64,000 nt of DNA from Lampris incognitus. Lineage: Eukaryota; Chordata; Actinopteri; Lampriformes; Lampridae. Numbering within the stretch: position 1 is the stretch's first letter; each line of letters begins with the position of its first letter. Positions 35,401 to 45,782 of this stretch are shown here, one piece after another. The position numbers and the translations under genes are program-made. Under the pieces are notes generated by a model that searched no databases, was not told the DNA's origin, and saw only the letters and a program-made list of their open reading frames with translations. The DNA lies in NCBI RefSeq assembly GCF_029633865.1, contig NC_079214.1, forward strand, positions 32,072,957 through 32,136,956, written 5' to 3'.

Positions 35401-38400
35401 TGCATCCAAATGGTGCCTCAAACTCTCTTGACACTGTAGGTAACTGCAGTGAGTGCAATGCAACACTGTCCATTACTACAGATGAGATACCAGAGCTCGA
35501 TCAATCAGTGGTTCTTAAATGCAAAATCCAAAATATTGATGACAGTCTCCACACTGGAAAATATAAACAAAGATTATCTGGAGATGTGAGTGCACGTGTG
35601 TCTGAGCAACTCTGGGAAGGTCGAAAACAGCCACACGTATGGCAGGCTGCTGAAGCTCACAAACTCATGGATGTTGGTGATCCAGAACCAAGCCACCTAC
35701 CAAATTTGACATTAAGAAAAGCCAAACAAAAGATACGTGACTAGGAGACAAGGGCCCCATTCTTTTACTTTGTTATTGAAATATAGTGTGCCACACAATG
35801 GTAGCATACATGATATTGGCCTTGATACATTTTTTTGTCATTACTGGACCCCCTCCCAGATGCAGGTTTACAAAGCACAATCTACAAACAGAGGCTCTAC
35901 TTTGAGTGTTGATGCTACAGGCATGGTTGTCAAAAAAACAAAACAAAATAAGACCTATTGCAATATCTGGGCACATTTTTTATACCAGGGAGTTCTGTCC
36001 TCAAGAGCCGAAACAGCAATTCATATTCCAGTGGTGCAGATAATCTCTGAGACATTAACGTCATTGGAAAATGGCTGTCTGAATGGCAGCGAGGAGGTGC
36101 TGGTATAACCAAAAGAAGCAGTGTGTGATTTCTCACTTGCGTTGTGGGGGGACTTGTCAAGGCTTTCACCCCACACGCTGACTAGAGGGCTTAAATTAAT
36201 GAATGCTTTGGGGTGCTCACAGGAAATGCACCATCCAAACTATCACCTTGTTTTATTAGGATTGATGTTGCACATCGTATTAAGCTGATTGGTCAGTGGG
36301 ACTCTCTCTGGAAAAAGGGCAATCGAGTGAGGGACTTCTACCTCAGGTGCATGGCACAACTTATACAATCAGTGACCCTAGAAGATTCAAGGGAGCCGAT
36401 ACGTTCAGTTGTGATTGTTGCTTTTAGTGAATCTGAGAGGAATGATGACAGAGGCATGCCAGTAGCCTCTGAGACTTGCAAGAAGCAACTAAAAATAATT
36501 TCAGAAGGATGTGTCCCACTTCCATCCATAAAAGGCAATGACATGGAAGAGGTCGATTTTAAAGAGGCTGGTCCTGTATGCCAAACAGAACTGAAGCAAT
36601 GGGTGATGGAGGTCTGTCGTGACAGCAAAAAGCTTACAGTGGATGATGGTGATCGAGACAGTTTAGGCTTTCTTCTCAAGCTTGTCCCTCATATCACACG
36701 AATGGCATGCTACCTGCCTATTTGGACAGGCATAATGGTACTTCACTTTAAAAGTGAAAACCTTACAGCCAGTTCTGCCAGTGTTGAGGCAAAATTCAGT
36801 AATATCAAACGTGGTCTCTTCAAGCATGATAATTTGCCAATCCATGTAGACCGCTTCATTGTCCGTCACCTACGGCATATTGAAGGCAAGATGAAGCTGT
36901 CCTCTGCACCTATGAAAATTTCAGCACACACTGAAAAAAAAAAACCAAAAGATTTTAAAAGTGGAGGAATTCACATCAGGCCATGGGAAACAGCATCAGG
37001 AGGTCCTTGAAATATCAGAAGATGAACATACAATGACCGGAGAGAGCAATCTACCAAGGGATGAATTTGGTGAAAACTGTTGTTTTCAACACACACACAA
37101 ATAATGTTAACTAGTGTAGTTAGCTAGCTAGTGTTAGCTAACTATAAAATAGGCTAATTTGTTGATATATAACACATACTCTTTCACACAATAGTCATGA
37201 ATGACACACATGAATGTGCAAGTATGTTGTTGAAATATATCAATTTGACATCAATTTCTGAGGTAAAAAATTAAGATAATACCAAGATCTGATATAATAA
37301 TATCAGATCTTGCTGTGTAAAATAATCTTCCTGAGGGGTGACACTTCTGATATAGTCTGTGTGGTCCACAGTGAATATATTCCTGACAGCCACAGTTGAC
37401 AAGAATCAAAGGTTCCCATGACATTCCATAGGAAATGCATGCTGGTCATTTTTGACCGTCTTATATGTAGAAGCTTGGGGAAGTAATACAAAAACTACAG
37501 TTTATTAAAATGTATAAAAGGTAAGTTAAAAATTTAAATGGCATATCAAAAACATGTTTTTTTGAGGAATAGCTGGAATATGAAATGACAATTTTTCATT
37601 CCGAAGGTTTTGCAAGAAAACGACCTCACCGGGTCATTTTTGACCCTATTATGCATCTAAGGGTTAACCCTTGGATCAAGTGAATGCGGAATGTAACATA
37701 GCTCACATCATCACAACTATGACGCAAGTTGCTAGTGTGACAAGTAAGAATCAGTGCTCCTCCCCACACTGTTGCCGAAGCATAGGACATTCAAGGGAAA
37801 TCTCTCCTTCCTGTCAACGTTAACATTTTATAAGCAGCAGGAATGGGTCGGCCACAAGCTGCACTGGGAGATGGACTACTACTCAATCCAGCCACATGTT
37901 TGAGGCCATTGAAGTAACCTGATGAGAGCCCAGATACCTTGAAATGTGACCTTTCATCATTGAAATTGCTCTGCCACGGCTCAGTCACACACAGCTACAC
38001 TACTGGACTACTGTGCATAGAAACGGGTGCGGACACTAATCATCCATTATCTGAATTTCCAGTCAACTTGCAACTAAACAAAGAATCATTCACACAACAA
38101 GGAATTGTTGCATTGATATCAGGGCCATCGAGGGATGCGATTGGTCACTACATGGCCTACTGCAAAAGATGTTCCTTGATCTGGGAGAAATATGGCCTTT
38201 CTTTTCAGGTCACAACAGCCCCGAAAAGACAAAATACAACCCCATGCTGTGTTTTTCACAGAGGAAGGTTACATGTCCTAATCATAATCTGACTTACACA
38301 ACAGGAAACTTTTGTAAATAGTTTTGAACAAACAGGCTATATTCTATTGCCGGTGAACATGTGGAATGGTCCTGAAACAAGGACATTGCATAATCATTTT

Positions 38401-41400
38401 GTGAAGCCTTTTGTTGAGGGATGAATTTGCAGCTATTTTACGACATTGATTTGTTTTTTACTTTTTACTGCTGTTGCTGTGAGGTTACCACATCACTAAC
38501 CCTCAGTCTTCTGTTGCCCTGAGGAAATGTTAAATTTGCTAACTGTTCTCTTAAAATAAACATGACATGAAAAAAACTATACCATTTCAAATGATTATTT
38601 AATCATTTAAGTGGATTAGGTTAAGTGTGGTCAGTAGAAAAAAAACATATTTCTCCAGAGAGCACATATAATTGCACAAACGGGCACAAATTGAGCGGAA
38701 ACGAACGACACTAGTTTGGGTTGATTTTTATGATAATGGGGTTCAGAATTATGTCATTCCTTTAGCAAAATACTATAGTGACCGCCCGGGGGAGGCGGTC
38801 GCTCTAACTGTTGGCGGCTCTGTGCTGGGGGAGCGCAGGGGCAGATCTCTGCCTCTCTACTCATTCTTCCACGCGGGCTCGCCACAGAAATTTTATTTCT
38901 GAAATACTTAAAAGAGCACAAATGTCTCTTTTAACTGCACAAACTGAGCACAAACAAATGAGACCAGTTTTGAATGATTTGGACGATAATGGGGTGCAGG
39001 ATGACGTCAGCCTATAAAATACAATGCTTAATATCTTAAAAACCATTACAGCACAAACGATAGTTTTTGCGGCACAAATCAGCACAAACTAATTATATTT
39101 TTATTCATGTTCTGATTACATGGTGTGCCAACTTCACAGAGGTCATTGTCTGGGGCCATGTAGAATCTAGTCACTTTGTTGAATCTTGTCAGTCTTTCAA
39201 GATAGATGGGGTAATTAAAAACGTTCAAAAACCACGATACAGCTCCTTTTTGAAAAATGGACACACACCGTACAGTAACACATTCATTTGTTTCAGATGA
39301 GAAAAAGAGAACAAATCTCTCTGACCAAGGCACTCCGTGTAATTAAAATGTCTTTATTGGAACTTGGACATATCCAAAAAGGACCTAAAAATGCCCACGC
39401 GTAGCGGCTCGGGCCTTCTTCAGGGCATAGTGAGACAAAACAGGAGTGAATGGTTTTTGTGCAGGCACAGAGCACAGGTGGTAGTTGCTTGATTGGATCT
39501 GAAGCAGCCAATTGCTAAGACCCGTCCCTCACACAGATCCTAGAGCGCAGTCACGTGCCAAACAGTTTTGTAAAAAGAAAACAAAAACACAGATTAAATG
39601 TACACACACCCACAACTATAGCACAATAAAGGTACATGTTCACAGTGACTCGGAAAGACAGTAGACTATAAATTAGACATTTTTATAAAAAAGGCCTATA
39701 GTCTATCTCCTCGTTCAAACCGGGATATTCCATTGCCTTAAAATTCCAGATCCAAAAAGTTTCCTGCTGCAGCAACTTTTTCAATCTATCCCCCCCACGT
39801 ACAGATTTCTTTATCATCTCAATACCCTGGACTCTTAAGGATGAAGGGTCGCTATGGTGTATTTCTCTATAGTGTTTGGCCATTGGATAATCTTCATTGT
39901 TGATCCTTATTGCATATTTGTGTTCAGAAAAACGTTCTTTTAATTTCCTCTTTGTCCTATCTATGTAAAAGCACCCACATGGGCACTGTAGGCGATATAC
40001 AACAAACTCAAAATTACAATTAATAAACCCATTGGTACAGACAGGAACACTTTACTCAGATCTGACAGTTTCCATGCCAAGGGACTTAAAGACAACATTC
40101 CCTTTGGACAGTTTCAGCGTTTGAAACGCATTTGCAGCAATGATTCAGATTTTGAAAAACAGGCCAAAGACATGAAATTGAGATTTTGTGAAAGGGGTTA
40201 TTCCCCAATTTTGATTGATGATGCAGTAAAAAAAGCCCAGTTCCAAAATCGGTCTGACCTCTTAACAAAAAATAAAAAAACTAATATGGTTAAAAACAAT
40301 CCCAGACCATGCTTCATCACACAATACAGCCGCTGTGCCTCCAGGATGAAACAAATAATCAGGTCCAATTGGAAAATGATTAATAGTGATCCTCTTCTAA
40401 AGGAAATTTTCCCAAATCCACCTATGACAGTGTTCAGAAAAGCACCTTCTATAAAAGACAAACTTGTCAGGAGTTACCCGGCAGGCTCAAAAGAAAAAAC
40501 ATGGTTGCATAAAGACCTTTGGGGAACTTATAAGTGCGGGTCATGTAAACACTGTGTGGGTGTCATTCAGTGCAAGACATTCCTTGACCTGAAAACCCAA
40601 AAAGAATACAAAACCAATGGCTTTATTAATTGTAATTTTGAGTTTGTTGTATATCGCCTACAGTGCCCATGTGGGTGCTTTTACGTAGGTAGGACAAAGA
40701 GGAAATTAAAAGAACGTTTTTCTGAACACATATGCAATAAGGATCAACAATGAAGATTATCCAATGGCCAAACACTAGAGAAATACACCATAGCGACCCT
40801 TCATCCTTAAGAGTCCAGGGTATTGAGATGATAAAGAAATCTGTACGTGGGGGGGATAGATTGAAAAAGTTGCTGCAGCAGGAAACTTTTTGGATCTGGA
40901 ATGTTGAGGCAATGGAATATCCCGGTTTGAACGAGGAGATAGACTATAGGCCTTTTTTATAAAAATGTCTAATTTATAGTCTACTGTCTTTCCGAGTCAC
41001 TGTGAACATGTACCTTTATTGTGCTATAGTTGTGGGTGTGTGTACATTTAATCTGTGTTTTTGTTTTCTTTTTACAAAGAACTGTGTTTGGCACGTGACT
41101 GCGCTCTAGGATCTGTGTGAGTGGCGGGTCTTAGCAATTGGCTGCTTCAGATCCAATCAAGCGACTACCACCTGTGCTCTGTGCCTGCACAAAAACCATT
41201 CACTCCTGTTTTGTCTCACTATGCCCTGAAGAAGGCCCGAGCCGCTACGCGTGGGCATTTTTAGGTCCTTTTTGGATATGTCCAAGTTCCAATAAAGACA
41301 TTTTAATTACACGGAGTGCCTTGGTCAGAGAGATTTGTTCTCTTTTTCTCATCTGAAACTACTAACCTTGGACCAAAGAGCACCCAACAAAAATATATTA

Positions 41401-42882
41401 CTTAACTACAGAGAGGACTGAGCACGCCACTGACTCCAAACACATTCATTTGTTTATTCAGAATGTTTTAATTGGAGCAAAATCAATTTATTTGGTACTT
41501 TTTTTTTTTTTTAGCACTGACAAGGTACATCGCAACTGTTATGTATTTACTGTTGATAGCAGTTTACGGATGACCAACCATCTGTAAACTTATGCATCTG
41601 AGAGGAAGTCCTGGAGCTCAGTGGTCCCATGGTTAGTTAAAGTAACCAACTTCAGAGACGGGCAATTTTAGCAAGAAAAATGTATTTGCAGAAGTGCAAA
41701 ATAGTTATTTTATCTTGATAAAAATTTGCAGCTTTTTTTTAATATAACTCATTAAAATATGCAACTATACTGCGAGTCTTTTTTGAAATGGAGATATCAT
41801 GGGTTTTGAAGGCTTAAAACGTTTGCCCCATTAAGCTGTTTAAGTGAAAAGATTAATCAGAGTGGCAAGTTTCTCAATCCTTAAGCATTAGACATTTTTG
41901 ACGATACAATTTCAAATGTCTTTTTTCTTTTTTTTTTTAATAAAGTGACCCTATTCATTAATCTATGCATGAGTCATTTTTTCATAGAATCATTTGGTAA
42001 CCTATGCAGAAGCTGAAATTTCCTTAAAAAATATTCAGTTCAAGGTGTGGGTGAAACCTGGAGCGGAGCAGTCCTTTCTTTATGGGAACCATGTGCTGAA
42101 ATCTGGCCTTGGAAGAATCACAGAGAACACAATGCAATACCAAGGAGTCGTGGTCTATTCCATGGCAGATGTTCCCCTGGTAAGTCCTGCAACTTGCCAA
42201 GAATACCCTACAGTGAGAATTCAGCTCTGCCAAACAGTCCTGCAGTGACCGCTTCCTTTTTCCTTTTGGGAATGAAAAATCCCATGTAAGACATTGGTTC
42301 CCTCAATGTTTAGGCAACATCTATAGTCAGCAACTTATGTCAGTTAAATGGTATCACTGTGGACAGAAAGTTATTGTCATTATTCACAGTGGGACAATCT
42401 ATTGGTAAATTATTGCAACAATTTTTATAGAAAAAAAATTCTGTTCACTTGATCCAAGTACTCATTTCATCTTATATGTTGATCATGTTGACACTGATAC
42501 CTGTGTTGAGGGTTACCACTTGCTTTATAAAATTTGAACATTGAATCATAAAATATCTTTGGCCCATCAGAACCAGTTTCTTTTTGCACACTAGGTGACA
42601 CCACTATCCTTTTATAAAATCAAGGCCTAGATAGAGTGGAGGGAAGTCTTCCAATTTGTGAGACAAGTTTTTCAAAACACTGGTTTTATTAAATTGAAGG
42701 GAGCAAAAATTTTCTTTTGCATCACTTCACTTTGCCCCTGATAGATTTCTTCTCCCCCCCAGGGCTTTGGAGTGGCAGCAAAGTCTACCCAGGAGTGTCG
42801 ACGTATGGACCCCATGTCTATTGTTGTGTTTCACCAGGCAGACTTAGGAGAATTCATCAGGAATGAGGACATGTTAATATAG
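32468..42882 (+). CDS. nip7: 60S ribosome subunit biogenesis protein NIP7
   Basis: Nucleolar/nuclear factor needed for pre-rRNA processing and 60S subunit assembly, binding RNA through a C-terminal PUA domain. Exons: 32468-32523, 32645-32731, 32855-32993, 42039-42179 and 42763-42882. All are GT-AG and in phase; 543 bases give exactly 180 residues, the length of human NIP7. N-terminal domain: [18 protein letters not shown], then [13 protein letters not shown] and [17 protein letters not shown]. The PUA part in exons 4-5 has [38 protein letters not shown] and [13 protein letters not shown]. Exon 4 starts FKVW where human has YKVW. Intron 3 is 9045 bases and mostly two transposons, yet both exon-intron borders are intact, so the gene looks functional. 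TERF2 downstream on the opposite strand repeats the human 16q22 order (TMED6, which lies between them in human, is not seen). Confidence 0.97.
33514..34096. repeat. Left inverted repeat of the MULE, built of tandem units
   Basis: Three degenerate direct units of about 130-150 bases start with GGATGTGACG (33670), GGAGTGACGT (33818) and GGAATGACAC (34010). Each runs on through a CCATTAT/GTCCAA-like block and a TTTGTTTGTGC-like block. The right repeat (38672-39143, reversed) has only two such units. An extra stretch of about 26 bases duplicates ACCTCT at the very end. Confidence 0.75.
35066..37010 (+). pseudogene. MULE (NOF-like) transposase, broken
   Basis: Pieces in three frames: 35066-35278, 35313-35744, 35737-36108 and 36213-37010. 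The RNase-H-fold catalytic core is recognisable as [12 protein letters not shown] (first Asp, near 35905) and, in a shifted frame near 36120, [16 protein letters not shown] (second Asp). A later segment [20 protein letters not shown] is followed by a C-terminal part with [16 protein letters not shown] and a [17 protein letters not shown] block. Order and motifs match MULE transposases found in fish. Frameshifts near 35745 and 36110-36240, and stops, make it non-functional. No symbol is given because no named family can be confirmed by eye. Confidence 0.65.
37990..38260 (+). pseudogene. Ubiquitin-protease-like fragment carried by the MULE
   Basis: The frame reads [19 protein letters not shown], then [20 protein letters not shown] and [14 protein letters not shown]. 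The block G-x-V/A...G-H-Y-x-A-x-x...W-x-x-Y resembles the histidine box of C19 (USP) cysteine peptidases. No cysteine box was found upstream, so only part of such a domain, if it is one, remains. It could also be an unrelated transposon protein end. Confidence 0.4.
40106..40753 (+). CDS. Penelope-like element C-terminal region with GIY-YIG endonuclease
   Basis: About 210 codons ending at TGA 40751-40753. The N-terminal half is linker/thumb-like ([15 protein letters not shown], then [13 protein letters not shown]). The C-terminal half has a cysteine/histidine cluster [15 protein letters not shown], then [20 protein letters not shown] and [10 protein letters not shown], the GIY-YIG signature as VYR...[17 protein letters not shown]. 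In Penelope-like retroelements this nuclease nicks the target for reverse transcription. It belongs to a 5'-truncated copy without reverse transcriptase. Confidence 0.8.
   Translation, partial: GQFQRLKRICSNDSDFEKQAKDMKLRFCERGYSPILIDDAVKKAQFQNRSDLLTKNKKTNMVKNNPRPCFITQYSRCASRMKQIIRSNWKMINSDPLLKEIFPNPPMTVFRKAPSIKDKLVRSYPAGSKEKTWLHKDLWGTYKCGSCKHCVGVIQCKTFLDLKTQKEYKTNGFINCNFEFVVYRLQCPCGCFYVGRTKRKLKERFSEHICNKDQQ
41221..41258 (+). ncRNA. Hammerhead-ribozyme-like fold in the Penelope-like element (degenerate core)
   Basis: Stem I ATGCCC/GGGCAT encloses the core CTGAAGA (fits CUGANGA), a short stem II GGC-CCGA-GCC, then GCTAC where the hammerhead has GAAAC, and a minimal stem III ACGCGT before the closing strand. 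The order matches the small type I hammerheads known from Penelope-like elements. The inverted arm near 39395-39435 carries the same sequence, including GCTAC. The altered core makes self-cleavage doubtful. Confidence 0.5.
41456..42030. other. Remaining unique part of nip7 intron 3
   Basis: AT-rich. Nothing recognised apart from the splice acceptor at 42037-42038. Confidence 0.5.
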
Positions 42883-43032
42883 ACACGCCCAGGGTGTGTC
42901 ACAAACAGGACTGTCGGACACTTTTTTTTTTTTCTAAGTACCCTTGCTTAACAAACCCAGGCTTCACTGTTATGCATCAGTCCACACCTGGGAGCTGTCC
43001 AGTTCAGCTGCCATTTGTCTGTCTTTGGCTAC

Positions 43033-43365
43033 TGGCCTATGGGCAGCCCAGTGGTTAGCACTGTTGCCTCACAGCAAGAAGGTCCTGGATTTGAACCCAG
43101 GCCATCCCAGGTCCTTTCTGTGTGGAATTTGTATGTTCTCCCTGTGTATGCGTGGGTTTCCTCCCACCATCAAAAAGACATGCATGTTAGGGTTAATGCT
43201 CCCGTTTGTGCCCCCGACCAAGGCAATGGAAAGAAGAACTGGAGTTGATCCCCGGGTGCTGCACCTGTCCACTGCTTGCGCTGCCCACTGCTCCTATATC
43301 ATTGCATGGGTTAAATGCTGAGAACAAATTCATTGTAACCTACAATGACAAAATAAAGTGGCTCT
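43033..43365 (+). repeat. tRNA-derived SINE, type A tail
   Basis: CAGCCCAGTGGTTAGCACTG head, B-box-like GGATTTGAACCC, and tail with CAAGGCAATGGAAAGAAG ending AATGACAAAATAAAGTGGC. Confidence 0.85.
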
Positions 43366-43624
43366 TTCTTCTACTAAGTAGCTCCTCAGGAGTAAATGAC
43401 TGCTTTGCTTACAGACATGTTGGTAGAAGAGGTCAAGAATTGCTCCTTATTTACAAAGCTGATTGATTCATTCAACTTTGAGCTACTTCTCTCCCAAAAT
43501 TTACAAGAATCTGACGTACGCTATTGCCAGTGAGTCGGTGACTGGGAGAGTGTAAATAGACGTGTAAAGCATTCAGCATTCTCCCAAGGCATCCCCTTCA
43601 TGCTGGCTTTTGTCAAGACTTGAG

Positions 43625-43965
43625 GAAATGAAGTTTCCTTTATTAATCCCCTTGGGGAAATTCAGGTCCTGCAAATTAACCCATCCTAGCTGTGATCTGT
43701 GTAGCTCGGAGCAGTGGACTGCCACCTTCATGCTGCGCCTTGGGACCAACTCCAGTTCTTTTCCCATTGCCTTGGTCAGGGGAACAGACAGGAGTATTAA
43801 CCCTAACATGCATGTTTCTTTTTGATGGTGGGGGAAACCAGAGCACCCGGAGAAAACCCACTGCAGACACGGGGAGAACATACAAACTCCACACAGAGGA
43901 CGACCCCAGGACCTTCTTGCTGTGAGGCAACAGCACTAACCACTGGGCCACCATGCCCCCATGTG
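43625..43965 (-). repeat. tRNA-derived SINE, type A tail
   Basis: The reverse strand starts GGTGGCCCAGTGGTTAG. The tail on the left reads AATCCCCTTGGGGAAATTCA. Inverted relative to the copy at 43033; the two lie 260 bases apart. Confidence 0.85.
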
Positions 43966-44464
43966 ATTGTTTCTCCAACTGTATTTCTTGTGTAAATGAA
44001 ATGTACATTGTGTTAATTTCTGTGCAGTCATGAGTTTCATGTGATTTCATCTCCAAAATCTACATTATCCTTTTATATTTGTTTTTTTTATCCAATAACT
44101 TGTTAAACTAAACTGCAGCTGAATTGCATAAATCAGGTGTTTTCAAAGTATAAAATAGTGAGCCTCCCATCAGAGAACATCAAGTCACCAGAGCCCTCCC
44201 CCATTTTAAAAGTGTTGCAACCATAAAGAGTTTGAAAATGTTAATTTTGAACCCTCCCAATACAAATTACCACATAAATCAATAAGTCGTTAAGAATTAG
44301 TGTATAGGTCAATGCCTATTTGTGCATGTTTCTGAACTAAAAGAAAGTTGAACACATCTGTTATCTTTTAACACAGAATGAAGACCGTGAAAATGTACAC
44401 AACCCATTGGTGCACAATGCTGAATAGAATACAGAATACACTTGATTTGTCATTTGTACATACT

Positions 44465-44580
44465 TAACAATGAAATTCACTCTGCATTTAACCCATCTTA
44501 GATGTGTAGCTAGGAGCAGTGGGCAGCCGCCTTGCTGCTTCCCAACACCATGCTGAAGGGCTTAACCTGACCTGTCAAGT
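44465..44580 (-). repeat. SINE type A tail fragment
   Basis: GCATTTAACCCATCTTAG and CTAGGAGCAGTGGGCAGCC match the tail of the copies at 43625 and 57235. The head is missing. From 43966 to 44465, and from 44580 to 44830, nothing else is recognised. Confidence 0.7.
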
Positions 44581-44830
44581 AAAGTTTAAAATACACTCTT
44601 GGGAAAACACACATTGTTTACTCTTTTTAACCCTACCATGGATTGCTTGGCGCAAAGGCGGGCCCGGTCCAAGAAAATCCCAATTTTGAATATACATTGT
44701 CTTACTGCTGCTGGGTTCAGACAGAAGTACACTTTAAAAACCATTGATATAAACCAATATGGTTGTTTACTGTGTAAGACTGAGAATTTGTTTTTACACT
44801 GAATTTAAGATGGGGATCAAAGAAATAATT

Positions 44831-45371
44831 CAGCTAAGAAAATCAAAGAAAGTTGAATCAGTTCATCTGGACACGTTTGACAGATGCATTTAATCACTCA
44901 TCTAAGTGACCTCTTCAGTCTAAACTGACTGCAGTTATCCCACCCTTATAAACGATATGGTGGCATAACGACCGAAAACAATCAGTTTCATAATGCAAAC
45001 TGCCGTGAGCATTAACTAGAGTTACAACGGCAATGTGTACTATTCACAGAGGATTGGGGAATAGTTGTAATCAACGCAGTGTAAGATGGCGACATATGTA
45101 CTCTTAGTGCCCCCCCCCCCCCAGTCGTTCCTTCTTCACATTGATGGTCTCTGACTCCCCGTTCAAACCAGCATTCCTCGCTATCAAGGATGTATGCATG
45201 TGTGTGGGGGGGCTAATCTGTCGCCATCTGTATAAAAGTAAGGCCTGTGTTTATTTCTAATAGTCAGCTATCCTTTGAGATCAATACCAATGTCAAAGAA
45301 GGTTGAATAAGTTCATCTGGATAAACGTATCCAGATGGAACTGATTCAACCTTATTTGATTTTCTTACCTG
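44831..45371. mobile_element. Foldback repeat with about 40-bp inverted ends
   Basis: Left CAGCTAAGAAAATCAAAG with GTTGAATCAGTTCATCTGGA recurs reversed at the right end. The interior (44886-44940, - strand) contains CTGAAGAGGTCACTTAGATG followed by AGTGAT, a block seen at the 3' ends of fish Penelope-like elements. It is probably a pair of such 3' tails facing each other, but the family is uncertain. A second small palindrome sits at 45305-45355. Confidence 0.55.
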
Positions 45372-45449
45372 ATTATTGAGCATGCGTCAAGACAATACTA
45401 ATGGTAGCTAATAAAAACTAATGCCATAAACTGACATTTGTATGTCTAT

Positions 45450-45773
45450 TCATTATCCAAACCGCTTGTCCTGCTCTCAGGGTTGTGGAGATGCTGGAGC
45501 CTATCCCAGCAGTAATTGGGCAGCAGGCGGGGAGACACGCTGGATAGGCCGCAAGGCCATCACAGGGCCAACACGCACACACATTCACACCTAGGGACAA
45601 TTCAGTACAGACAGTTCACCTGACCTACGTCTTTGGACTGTGGGAGGAAACCTATGCAGACACGGGGAGAACATGCAAGCTCCACACAGAGGACGACCCC
45701 CAAGGTTGGACTACCCCGGGGCTTGAACCCAGGACCCTTTCGCTGTGAGGCGACCGCGCTAATCACTGCGCCA
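45450..45773 (-). repeat. tRNA-derived SINE, type B tail
   Basis: The reverse strand starts TGGCGCAGTGATTAGCGCGG with B-box GGGTTCAAGCCCC. The tail on the left has CTGGGATAGGCTCCAGCATC. It directly abuts the TATATA run in which the Tc1 copy is inserted. Confidence 0.87.
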
Positions 45774-45782
45774 TATATATAT

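Larger units (their letters stand above)
33514..39143 (+). mobile_element. MULE-type DNA transposon with long inverted repeats, inside nip7 intron 3
   Basis: The direct repeat CATTGTCTG (9 bp, the size made by MuDR/MULE transposases) lies at 33505-33513 and 39144-39152. The ends ACCTCT...GTGAAGTTG and their reverse complement start long inverted repeats: left about 33514-34096, right about 38672-39143. The interior, 34.1-38.7 kb, carries broken transposase frames and a protease-like fragment. Long repeats plus the coding type suggest the NOF/Foldback side of the MULEs. The element is complete at its ends but no longer codes for an intact transposase. Confidence 0.82.
39294..41438 (+). mobile_element. 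Penelope-like element with head-to-head inverted arms, inside nip7 intron 3
   Basis: The direct repeat AACACATTCATTTGTTT (17 bp) lies at 39277-39293 and 41439-41455 and bounds the insertion. The interior holds an ORF with a GIY-YIG type endonuclease end (see 40106-40753). The 3' part of the element (40614-41352) recurs as an inverted arm at 39297-40036, about 740 bases, nearly identical. A 5'-truncated inverted partner copy is characteristic of Penelope-like retroelements, as is the hammerhead-like motif in both arms. The reverse transcriptase part is not present. Confidence 0.85.
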
